Source of the DNA: Thiobacillus sp.
Lineage (GTDB): Bacteria; Pseudomonadota; Gammaproteobacteria; Burkholderiales; Thiobacillaceae
Length of the DNA stretch: 55,216 nt
Direction of reading: 5' to 3'
Assembly: GCA_018263115.1 (NCBI GenBank)
Contig: JADFDC010000013.1
Coordinates: 1-55,216, forward strand
Positions 48,004 through 55,216 of this stretch are shown here, one piece after another. The notes beneath the pieces are model-generated. The model did not search any database. It was not told the DNA's origin and saw only the letters and a list, made by a program, of their open reading frames with translations. Within the stretch, counting starts at the first letter, position 1, and every line of letters starts with the position of its first letter. The translations under genes were made by a program, and so were the position numbers.

Positions 48004-50107
48004 ACCCGGCATTCGTCTGCGTGTGATGTGGCTGGCCATTGTTCCAGCCATGCTGATCAGCATGGCGCTGTTGGCCTATCAGACGGTAACGAAACTGCAA
48101 GAACTCGAATCCGCGCTTGCCGAACGGGGTGCGTCGATGGTGCGCCAGCTCGCGCCTGCTGTTGAATATGGCGTGGTGTCCGGCAATGTGGAGATTCTTA
48201 CACCACTGATCCGGGCGGCAGGCCGGGAATCCGATGTGACTGGCGTAGGTGTCTTCGACCCCAAGGGCAAGTTGATCGCAAGCCTGGGCGCTACCCAATG
48301 GACACGGATGCCGGGAGATATAACGTACTCTGGCAAGGTAAGCAGCTTTGCCTTCAATACAAGCCTGGTTTTTTACGCGCCCATCCGGCAAACCGAAATC
48401 ATGCTTGAAGACTTTACGCTGATTTCAGCTTTGCCTGTCGAAGATGCGCAGCAAGCCAGGAACCAGAAACTTGCAGGCTGGGTAGGTCTTGAATTGTCTA
48501 CCCAGGGTCTGCTGAAAGACCAGCAGCATGTGATGCTTCAAAGCATGGTTATTCTGCTGGTGGGCTTGGCCTTGAGTGCGCTGATCGGGTGGCGCATGGG
48601 CCGGCAGATTATTGAACCAATACTCTCGCTTTCGCGGGTGGTTGGCCGGATTGGCGAGGGACATTTTGCCGACCGGGTCACGGCGGATGGCACGGGCGAA
48701 TTCGGTATTCTCCAGCGGGGCGTGAACCAGATGGCCGGCAAGCTGCAAAGCGCGCATGAGCATATGCAGGAGCGGATTGACCAGGCGACGGCAAGGCTGA
48801 TTTATCAGGCAGCGCATGATTCACTGACCGGACTGGTCAATCGCAGGGAATTCGAGATAAGGCTCGATCGTGCCGTGCTGGCCAGTCAACAGCATGGCAG
48901 GACTCATGCCCTGTGTTACATGGACCTGGACCAGTTCAAGATCATCAACGATACCTGCGGACACGCCGCCGGGGACGAGATGCTCTGCCAATTGGCCTTG
49001 TTGCTGAAGGCATTGATGCGAGAGCGCGATACGCTTGCTCGCCTGGGTGGCGATGAATTCGCCCTGCTCCTTGAAAACTGCGACCTGGAAGATGCGCTCA
49101 AAGTGGCTGATCAATGCCGGACGGCGGTTCAGCGTTACCACTTCAAGTGGGACAACCGGATATTCGCCGTGGGCGCGAGTATAGGTTTGGTGATGATTGA
49201 CCAGGATGCAGGAACCGCCGCAAATCTGCTATCTGCCGCTGACGCGGCCTGCTATGTCGCCAAGGACAGAGGGCGCAACCAGATTCACATTTATGAGCAA
49301 AAGGATTCCGACCTGGTGCGTCACCGGAATGAAATGCAGTGGGTCAGCAGGATTCACAAGGCGCTGGATGAAAAGCGTCTCAAACTGTACTGGCAGGAAA
49401 TCAGACCGGTTTCCCAGGCAACGAATGTACCGCGTCATTTCGAGCTGTTGTTGCGCATGCAGGATGAGGAGGGCAGGCTGGTACTGCCCATGGCGTTCAT
49501 ACCCGCTGCGGAGCGATATTCGCTGATGCCCCAGATCGACAGCTGGGTGGTGGAAACCACGCTGGGCGCATGTGGAAGCTATCTGAGTCAGGCCAGCCGT
49601 GGCAACTGCGTTTTTGCGATCAACCTTTCGGGCGTATCACTCAAATCACAGGAGTTTCGTAGCCATCTGCTTTCGCTGCTGAAGGACAAGGATCATCTGG
49701 GCAGCCACTTGTGCTTTGAAATTACCGAAACCGCGGCAATTGGCAATCTCGCCGTGGTTAATGATTTCATTCAGGAGCTAAAGGCGATTGGGTGCCGGTT
49801 TGCACTGGATGATTTTGGCAGCGGACTTTCTTCGTTTACCTATCTCAAAAACCTGAATGTCGACTATCTCAAGATTGATGGCGCATTCGTCAAGAACATG
49901 GCAAATGACAGTGTCGATTACTCCATGGTGGAGGCCATTCATCGCATCGGTCGGCAGGTTGGCCTGAAAACCATTGCCGAATATGTGGAATCAGATGCCG
50001 TGATGAACCAGTTGCGCGTAATCGGAGTGGATTTTGCGCAGGGAAATTATCTTCATCGCCCCGAGCCCCTGGAAACCCTGTGCGATTCGGTCAAGAAGCT
50101 TGCTTGA
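47996..50107 (+). CDS. Membrane-bound diguanylate cyclase/phosphodiesterase (periplasmic sensor, HAMP, GGDEF, EAL)
   Basis: A 703-aa c-di-GMP enzyme. Two spans (about 8-28 and 182-200) bracket a periplasmic domain with QLAPAVEYGVVSGNVEIL near 51-68, similar in style to sensor domains of YfiN and BarA. HAMP (about 200-255), GGDEF (about 270-435) and EAL (about 450-695) domains follow. The GGDEF motif is intact at 351-355, with an inhibitory RxxD site, RERD, at 342-345. The EAL domain has ELL in place of EAL at 483-485, but keeps N543, E575, the DD at 605-606, K626, E662 and Q682. Both activities are therefore possible. Translation is coupled to the binding-protein gene. Confidence 0.9.
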   Translation: MIKPGIRLRVMWLAIVPAMLISMALLAYQTVTKLQELESALAERGASMVRQLAPAVEYGVVSGNVEILTPLIRAAGRESDVTGVGVFDPKGKLIASLGATQWTRMPGDITYSGKVSSFAFNTSLVFYAPIRQTEIMLEDFTLISALPVEDAQQARNQKLAGWVGLELSTQGLLKDQQHVMLQSMVILLVGLALSALIGWRMGRQIIEPILSLSRVVGRIGEGHFADRVTADGTGEFGILQRGVNQMAGKLQSAHEHMQERIDQATARLIYQAAHDSLTGLVNRREFEIRLDRAVLASQQHGRTHALCYMDLDQFKIINDTCGHAAGDEMLCQLALLLKALMRERDTLARLGGDEFALLLENCDLEDALKVADQCRTAVQRYHFKWDNRIFAVGASIGLVMIDQDAGTAANLLSAADAACYVAKDRGRNQIHIYEQKDSDLVRHRNEMQWVSRIHKALDEKRLKLYWQEIRPVSQATNVPRHFELLLRMQDEEGRLVLPMAFIPAAERYSLMPQIDSWVVETTLGACGSYLSQASRGNCVFAINLSGVSLKSQEFRSHLLSLLKDKDHLGSHLCFEITETAAIGNLAVVNDFIQELKAIGCRFALDDFGSGLSSFTYLKNLNVDYLKIDGAFVKNMANDSVDYSMVEAIHRIGRQVGLKTIAEYVESDAVMNQLRVIGVDFAQGNYLHRPEPLETLCDSVKKLA

Positions 50108-50315
50108 CGCCAGTAACAGTAAATCCGGCTTCCTGAACCGCCTTGCTCAAGGCATCCACGGAAGCCCGGCTTTCATCAAAGCTGACTTTCGCCTGAGAAG
50201 GCAGGAGTGACACTTCAACCTGGCTAACTCCTGTCAGGTCCTTGAGCACCCGGGTGACGCTGTTAACGCAGCCGCCGCAGGTCATGCCGGCAATGGTAAG
50301 GGTGACGTGTTGCAT
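50091..50315 (-). CDS. Heavy-metal-associated (HMA) domain protein, copper chaperone-like
   Basis: A 74-aa single-domain ferredoxin-fold metallochaperone. The metal site GMTCGGC gives Cys13 and Cys16, and the rest (VTRVLKDLTGVSQVEVSLLPSQAKVSF) follows the CopZ/Atx1 pattern. No copper ATPase or copper regulator is in the window, so it is isolated. Its 3' end overlaps the convergent GGDEF-EAL gene by 17 bp. Copper is the usual ligand, but mercury or zinc cannot be excluded. Confidence 0.88.
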   Translation of the reverse strand: MQHVTLTIAGMTCGGCVNSVTRVLKDLTGVSQVEVSLLPSQAKVSFDESRASVDALSKAVQEAGFTVTGVKQAS

Positions 50316-50428
50316 GATTGTTCCGGAATTGAAAGTACGGGTATCAACAATACACCAACTGCATCCCGGCTGGATGGTCTGGCTCGCCAGTGGTGGCTAA
50401 TGACTGCGAATGCGGGGCGGGATGAAGG

Positions 50429-50740
50429 TCAGCGCTTTTTATTGCGCTTGCGAACCGATTCCTTGGCGGTATCGATGAGGCGGTCGGCAACGACTTCGCT
50501 GTCGACTTCAAAGGTTCCACTGTCGATAGCGTTCTTGATGGCGGCAACCTTGGCGGCATCGGAAATGTCCAATATGGCCATTTGCGATTCGAGTTCGCGC
50601 AATTGAGACGTGGAAGCCGCGATGCTCAGCTTCTCATCGCCGCCAGCCCGGGCGGGGGTGGTGGTTTTCTTGGCGGTCTTGCCTTGCGTGGCAGAAACGG
50701 TTTTGCCGGTAACGCCAGGAGTGCGCTTGTCGATTTTCAT
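50429..50740 (-). CDS. flgM: Anti-sigma-28 factor FlgM
   Basis: Small protein (103 aa) that binds and holds the flagellar sigma factor FliA until the hook is complete and FlgM is exported. The disordered N-terminus (MKIDKRTPGVTGKTVSATQG, rich in Lys, Thr, Gly) and the conserved C-terminal part, KLSIAASTSQLRELESQMA, then DAAKVAAIKNAIDSGTF and VVADRLIDTAKE, follow the FlgM pattern. A sequence very close to the sigma-28 promoter consensus lies upstream, which strengthens the call. No flgA, flgN or other flagellar gene is in the window. Confidence 0.85.
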   Translation of the reverse strand: MKIDKRTPGVTGKTVSATQGKTAKKTTTPARAGGDEKLSIAASTSQLRELESQMAILDISDAAKVAAIKNAIDSGTFEVDSEVVADRLIDTAKESVRKRNKKR

Positions 50741-50879
50741 GTGAGGTCCGATTCAGGTTTTCTTTGTTTTCGGTTATTCCTGAATGGATATTTCGTCACA
50801 ATTTGACAAAACTTTAATATTGCATAATATGCCGTAAAAAGTTATATTAATCAATAGATTACAGAAATATTATAATAAA
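50741..50879. other. A+T-rich intergenic region between flgM and the DUF1015 gene
   Basis: These 139 bases are much richer in A+T than the surroundings, especially 50805-50879 with runs such as TTATATTAATCAATAGATTA. Besides the sigma-28 promoter match I see no gene and no clear terminator for the DUF1015 transcript. Confidence 0.6.
50790..50816 (-). promoter_or_regulatory. Predicted sigma-28 (FliA) promoter of flgM
   Basis: Reading the minus strand, TAAAGTTT (50816-50809), 11 bases, then GACGAAAT (50797-50790). The enterobacterial FliA consensus is TAAAGTTT-N11-GCCGATAA, so the -35 matches 8 of 8 and the -10 matches 5 of 8 with exact spacing. It ends 49 bases before the flgM start codon. Confidence 0.72.
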
Positions 50880-52118
50880 TTACAGCAGGTGTGAGGCCAT
50901 GCCATCCGCCAGTTTAGGCTCGAACCAGGTTGACTTGGGCGGCATGACTTCATTCGCATCTGCTACCGCCATAAGATCTTCCATTCGGGTTGGGTGCAAT
51001 GAAAGAGCCAGGGCCATTTCACCGCTGTTGACCCGCTTTTCCAGTTCGTTCAGACCACGAATGCCACCCACGAAATCGATACGCTTGTCGCGGCGCGGGT
51101 CGGTAATGCCCAATACCGGCCCAATAAGGTTGTTTTGCAGCAAGCTGACATCCAGCCTGCCCACCGGATCACCTGACGGAATCAGCTCAGGTTTGATCGC
51201 GAGTTGATACCACTTGCCAGCAAGATAGAGTCCGAACTGGCCGGGCCGGGCAGGCTTGACTGATCCAGATGCCGTTGTGACATCAAACGAGGCGCGGATT
51301 TTTTCCAGCAAGGTTTCTTTAGATAACCCGTTCAAGTCCTTGATTACCCGGTTGTAATCCAGAATGCGCATTTCGTGTGCCGGGAAAATCACCGACAGAA
51401 AGGCATTGTAGGGCTCAGTGCCCGTGTGGCCCGGGTTGGCGGCTTTGCGGGAAGCGCATATCCGTGATGCCGAGGCGGAACGGTGATGACCATCGGCAAT
51501 GTAGAGTGCGTGCATGGCATCGAACAAGGCCGTGATCCGGGCAATGTCGACCGCATCACGCATAACCCACAGCGTATGTCTTACACCGTCGTCAGCCACG
51601 GCATCCGAGTCGGGCGCGGCCTGGGCGGTTTTGGCGAGAATGATGTCGACTTCGGGCTGGTCTGGATACGCCAGCAATACCGGACCAGTCTGGGCATTGG
51701 TCGTATCGATCTGGCGCACGCGGTCGTCTTCCTTGTCAGGACGGGTGAACTCGTGCTTGCGGATGCGGTTGGTGTCGTAATCCGCGACGCTGGCGGCAGC
51801 CACGATGCCGGTCTGGACATGCGTACCCATCTGGATGCGATAGACGTAGTAATAAGCACCTTCATCCTGCCTGAGCACACCGGCGGCAATCATGGCCTTC
51901 AGGTTTTCCGCTGCCTTTTTATAAACCTCGGCCGCGTAAGGGTCGGTGCCTTCCGGCAGGTCGATTTCTGGTTTGGAAATATGCAGAAAACTGTAAGGCT
52001 TGCCCCGGGCGCGGATGCGCGCTTCTTCGGTTGACAGGACATCATAGGGCGGGGCAACGACTTCGGCGGCACGGCGGGGGGCGGGGCGCAGGGCGGGGAA
52101 AGGGCGGATCAGGTTCAT
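50880..52118 (-). CDS. DUF1015 family protein with DGHHR motif
   Basis: A 412-aa cytosolic protein of a family without a settled function here. The start is ATG 52118 (MNLIRPFPALRPAPRRAAEVVAPPYDVLS); an ATG 24 bases upstream is in frame. Conserved blocks are APPYDVLSTEEA near 22, KHEFTRPDKEDDR at 121-133 and YIADGHHRSASASR at 206-219. DGHHR recalls the nucleotide-binding loop of ParB/Srx-like proteins, including archaeal free-serine kinase SerK, so a small-molecule kinase is one possibility. It starts 30 bases after mfd on the same strand, so the two may be co-transcribed. Confidence 0.85.
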   Translation of the reverse strand: MNLIRPFPALRPAPRRAAEVVAPPYDVLSTEEARIRARGKPYSFLHISKPEIDLPEGTDPYAAEVYKKAAENLKAMIAAGVLRQDEGAYYYVYRIQMGTHVQTGIVAAASVADYDTNRIRKHEFTRPDKEDDRVRQIDTTNAQTGPVLLAYPDQPEVDIILAKTAQAAPDSDAVADDGVRHTLWVMRDAVDIARITALFDAMHALYIADGHHRSASASRICASRKAANPGHTGTEPYNAFLSVIFPAHEMRILDYNRVIKDLNGLSKETLLEKIRASFDVTTASGSVKPARPGQFGLYLAGKWYQLAIKPELIPSGDPVGRLDVSLLQNNLIGPVLGITDPRRDKRIDFVGGIRGLNELEKRVNSGEMALALSLHPTRMEDLMAVADANEVMPPKSTWFEPKLADGMASHLL

Positions 52119-52148
52119 CGTGTGGTTCGTTTCGGTTCTCAAAAGGTT

Positions 52149-55100
52149 CTAATTCGGGTTTTTCAGCTCGGCCAGCAGTTCCTGTGTGGCGGAAGTCTTG
52201 GCGTGCAGGTCGGGAAAATGCCGCTGCAAGCGCAGACGGTCCTGGCCGGCCAGCTTGATGTCGCTTCGTGTTTGTACCAAAAGCAGAATTTTAACCGGAT
52301 CGATAGGCGGGTTCTTCATGAATTGAAGCGTCAGGCCATCCGATGCCGCATCCAGACGGGTAATGCCCAGCGGCTTGGCGGCGATCCTTAACTTGTGGCT
52401 TTCCAGCAGCGCGCGCGCTGGATCGGGCAGGGTGCCAAAGCGATCAATCAGTTCTTCGCCCAATTCGGTGATTTCATCGATGGACTTGCAATTGGCAAGT
52501 CTTTTGTAAATGATCAGCCGCTCGTGCACATCCGCGCAGAAGGTCTCGGGCAGCAGGGCAGGCTGGTGCAAATTGATTTCTGAAACCGCGCCCAGCGGCT
52601 GCGCCAGATCGGGTTCACGACCGGCTTTCAGGCTGTTGACAGCAGAAGTCAGCATGTCGTTGAAAAGCGAAAAGCCGACTTCCTGCATGTCACCGCTCTG
52701 GCTTTCGCCCAGCACTTCGCCAGCACCGCGGATTTCCAGGTCGTGCATGGCGAGGTGAAAACCGGCACCCAGTTCCTCCATCATCTGGATGGCCTCCAGT
52801 CGCTTTTTTGCCTGCGATGTCAGGGTCTGTTCTTCGTTGACGAGCAAGTAGGCAAAGGCCTGATGGTGGGAACGCCCCACGCGGCCGCGCAACTGGTGCA
52901 GCTGGGCTAACCCGAATTTATCTGCGCGATTGATGAGGATGGTGTTGGCCGTTGGAATATCGATGCCGGTTTCGATGATGGTGGTGCATAACAGCATATC
53001 GAAGCGCTGCTGGTAAAAGTCTCGCATGACATGCTCCAGCTCGCGCTCCGGCATCTGTCCGTGGCCGATGCGGATGCGTGCCTCGGGCAGCAATTTTTCG
53101 AGCTTTTCCAGCATGGTATGGATAGTGTCCACTTCGTTGTGCAGGAAGAACACCTGACCGCCGCGCCGCAGTTCTCTCAGCACGGCTTCACGGATCAGAC
53201 CATGGGAGAAGGGTCGCACAAAGGTTTTGACCGCCAGGCGTTTTTGTGGCGCGGTGGCGATCACGGAAAAATCGCGGATGCCTTCGAGCGACATGGCCAG
53301 CGTGCGGGGGATGGGTGTCGCGGTGAGGGTTAAGACATCGACTTCGGATCGCAACTGCTTCAACCTTTCCTTTTGCCGCACGCCGAAGCGATGCTCCTCG
53401 TCGATGATGACCAGCCCAAGATTTCTGAACGCCACATCCTTTTGAATCAGCCGGTGGGTGCCGATGACGATATCGACCTTGCCCTCAGCCAGATCCTTCA
53501 GTGCCTGAGTTTGTTCCTTTACCGAGCGGAAGCGCGACAGTTCGGCGACCTTGACCGGCCAGGATGAGAACCGGTCGGTAAAATTCTGGAAATGCTGCTC
53601 GACCAACAGCGTGGTTGGTGCCAGCAGCGCGACCTGCTTGTCACCCGAAACGGCCGCAAATGCCGCACGCAGGGCGACCTCGGTTTTGCCAAATCCCACA
53701 TCGCCGCAAATCAGCCGGTCCATCGGTTTGCCGCTTTGCAGGTCGGCCAGGGTGGCACGAATGGCTTCGGCCTGATCGGGCGTTTCCTCGAATCCGAAAC
53801 TATCCGAGAACGCCAGGTAATCGTGTTCGGAATACTGGAAGGCATGGCCCTCGCGGACAGCGCGCCGGGCATACAGGTCCAGTAGTTCGGCCGCCGTGTC
53901 GCGCGCGGCCTGCATGGCCTTGCGGCGGGCCTTTTCCCATTGTTCCGTGCCAAGCTTGTGCAGCGGGGCTTCTTCCGGGCTGGTGCCGGAATAACGTGCG
54001 ATGACTTCCAACTGGCTGACCGGAACATACAGCTTGTCCGCGCCGGCATATTCCAGCAGCAGGAATTCCGCCGGGCCTTCACCCAGGTCCATCGTGGTCA
54101 GGCCCTGATAACGCCCGACGCCATGCTGAATATGGACAACCGGGTCGCCAGCTTTCAGTTCTGATAAATCACGGACAAGATTGTCGACCGGCGTGGTCTT
54201 GCCGCGCTTGTCGCGCCGGGTTTTGGCGGGCAGGGCATAGAGTTCGGTTTCGGTGATGACCGCCAGCCTGGCTTCCGCATGGATGAACCCGGCCGCAAGC
54301 GGTGCATGACTGATCTGCAATCGGGCAGAGTTGTCCAGGAAGGTTCGCCAATTTTCGGTTCTAACAGCTTGCAGGCCATTTTCTTGAAGGTAATCCATCA
54401 GGGTTTCCTGCCGGCCATGACCGGGCGCGAGAATCAGTGTCTTACCGGAAAAATGCTCAAGAAACACCGCCAGCTTGGCGACAGGATGAGGGAGCCGCCG
54501 GTCCACCACCACTTCCGGCACGTGCAGCGTCGCCGCTGATTCCTGCTTGCCCAGATCGAGCCGCGCATGGCGATTGGCTTCAATGAAGAACTGTTCGGTA
54601 TTCAGAAAAAGCCGTTCGGGCGGCAGCAGCGGGCGATCCTTGTCGCCGCGCAGCAATCTATAGCGGGACTGGGTGTCCTGCCAGAAGTCATGGCTGGCGG
54701 CGGGCGTATCGCCGTGCAGCGTCAGCAGCGTCTTTTCGGGAAGATAGTCGAACAGCGTGGCGGTCTGCTCGAAAAACAGCGGCAGATAGTATTCGATGCC
54801 AGCGGGTGCGAGCCCGTTGCTGACATCCTTGTAGAGCTTGGAGCGCGAAGGGTCGCCTTCGAAGGTTTCGCGGAACTGCTGGCGGAAGCGGGTGATGCCC
54901 GTTTCATCCAGCGGAAATTCGCGCGCGGGCAATAGCCTGACTTCCTTGACCGGATAAAGGCTGCGCTGGGTGTCCACGTCAAAGGCGCGCAGGGACTCGA
55001 TTTCATTGTCGAACAGGTCAATCCGGTAGGGCAGCACGCTGCCCATGGGAAACAGGTCGATCAGCCCGCCGCGAATGGAAAACTCGCCCGGTGCGTATAC

Positions 55101-55216
55101 CTGATTGACGTGGGTGTAGCCGCCCTGGCGCATCTGTTCGCGGAACGCGGCTTCGTCGAACTTCTCGCCCTGCTTGAGAAAGAAGGTGTGCGCCAGCAGG
55201 AATGACGGCGGTGCTA
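52149..55216 (-). CDS. mfd: Transcription-repair coupling factor Mfd (partial, 5' end outside window)
   Basis: Translocase that removes RNA polymerase stalled at DNA damage and recruits UvrA. The frame is open to the right edge, giving about 1021 residues; the N-terminal part of a roughly 1150-aa protein is outside. Seen here are the end of the UvrB-like region (APGEFSIRGGLIDLFP), the polymerase-interacting region with GDPVVHIQHGVGRYQG, and the RecG-like helicase with DRLICGDVGFGKTEVALRAAF, IIDEEHRFGVRQKE, LTATPIPRTLAMS and the TRG motif region. The C-terminal UvrA-binding-type domain ends at 52149. Confidence 0.97.
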   Translation of the reverse strand, partial: APPSFLLAHTFFLKQGEKFDEAAFREQMRQGGYTHVNQVYAPGEFSIRGGLIDLFPMGSVLPYRIDLFDNEIESLRAFDVDTQRSLYPVKEVRLLPAREFPLDETGITRFRQQFRETFEGDPSRSKLYKDVSNGLAPAGIEYYLPLFFEQTATLFDYLPEKTLLTLHGDTPAASHDFWQDTQSRYRLLRGDKDRPLLPPERLFLNTEQFFIEANRHARLDLGKQESAATLHVPEVVVDRRLPHPVAKLAVFLEHFSGKTLILAPGHGRQETLMDYLQENGLQAVRTENWRTFLDNSARLQISHAPLAAGFIHAEARLAVITETELYALPAKTRRDKRGKTTPVDNLVRDLSELKAGDPVVHIQHGVGRYQGLTTMDLGEGPAEFLLLEYAGADKLYVPVSQLEVIARYSGTSPEEAPLHKLGTEQWEKARRKAMQAARDTAAELLDLYARRAVREGHAFQYSEHDYLAFSDSFGFEETPDQAEAIRATLADLQSGKPMDRLICGDVGFGKTEVALRAAFAAVSGDKQVALLAPTTLLVEQHFQNFTDRFSSWPVKVAELSRFRSVKEQTQALKDLAEGKVDIVIGTHRLIQKDVAFRNLGLVIIDEEHRFGVRQKERLKQLRSEVDVLTLTATPIPRTLAMSLEGIRDFSVIATAPQKRLAVKTFVRPFSHGLIREAVLRELRRGGQVFFLHNEVDTIHTMLEKLEKLLPEARIRIGHGQMPERELEHVMRDFYQQRFDMLLCTTIIETGIDIPTANTILINRADKFGLAQLHQLRGRVGRSHHQAFAYLLVNEEQTLTSQAKKRLEAIQMMEELGAGFHLAMHDLEIRGAGEVLGESQSGDMQEVGFSLFNDMLTSAVNSLKAGREPDLAQPLGAVSEINLHQPALLPETFCADVHERLIIYKRLANCKSIDEITELGEELIDRFGTLPDPARALLESHKLRIAAKPLGITRLDAASDGLTLQFMKNPPIDPVKILLLVQTRSDIKLAGQDRLRLQRHFPDLHAKTSATQELLAELKNPN

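Overview
The window is a stretch of conserved bacterial chromosome, about 55-57% G+C by eye. It most resembles a betaproteobacterium of the Nitrosomonadales/Gallionellaceae type; this placement is inferred from gene order and protein sequence, not from a search. Support comes from the gyrA-serC-pheA-hisC-tyrA-aroA-cmk-rpsA-ihfB string, the tRNA-Leu-tig-clpP-clpX-lon-hupB-tRNA-Val-tRNA-Asp-ppiD string, lapAB, the HpnCDE squalene genes and a CCA end encoded in every tRNA. Coding density is very high, with many 4-bp ATGA stop/start overlaps. No gap exceeds 300 bases. I see no insertion sequence, prophage or CRISPR array.

Layout. 1-1953 (minus): mtaD-like deaminase followed by ubiG, which runs off the left edge. 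2051-13353 (plus): gyrA, an M23 peptidase with a bactofilin, then serC, serA, pheA, hisC, tyrA, aroA and cmk, making serine, the aromatic amino acids and CMP/dCMP. A palindromic repeat sits between tyrA and aroA. 13434-20016 (plus): rpsA, ihfB, lapA, lapB, pyrF, ugd and cysM. 20018-26826: a small cytochrome c (minus), radA (plus), then a compact minus-strand run hpnC-hpnD-hpnE-SDR-Ser/Thr kinase. 26946-35480 (plus): tRNA-Leu, trigger factor, ClpP, ClpX, Lon, HU, tRNA-Val, tRNA-Asp and the periplasmic chaperone PpiD, a protein quality-control block. 35559-42707: fabI (minus) and a four-gene peptide ABC transporter of YejABEF type (plus). 42723-47032: mltD and gloB (minus), then a YafS-like methyltransferase, rnhA and dnaQ (plus), a neighbourhood also found in enterobacteria. 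47008-50107: an orphan ABC-type substrate-binding protein translationally coupled to a membrane GGDEF-EAL protein. 50091-55216 (minus): a HMA copper-type chaperone, an orphan FlgM with a recognisable sigma-28 promoter, a DUF1015 protein and mfd, which runs off the right edge.

Most of the window is housekeeping. The parts most worth a second look are: the apparent operon joining squalene synthesis, an SDR lacking its usual serine and a Hanks-type kinase with a Wzz-like tail; the binding protein/c-di-GMP enzyme pair; the peptide-binding lipoprotein with an extra C-terminal membrane anchor; the DUF1015 protein with a DGHHR motif; the orphan FlgM; and the intergenic palindromes.
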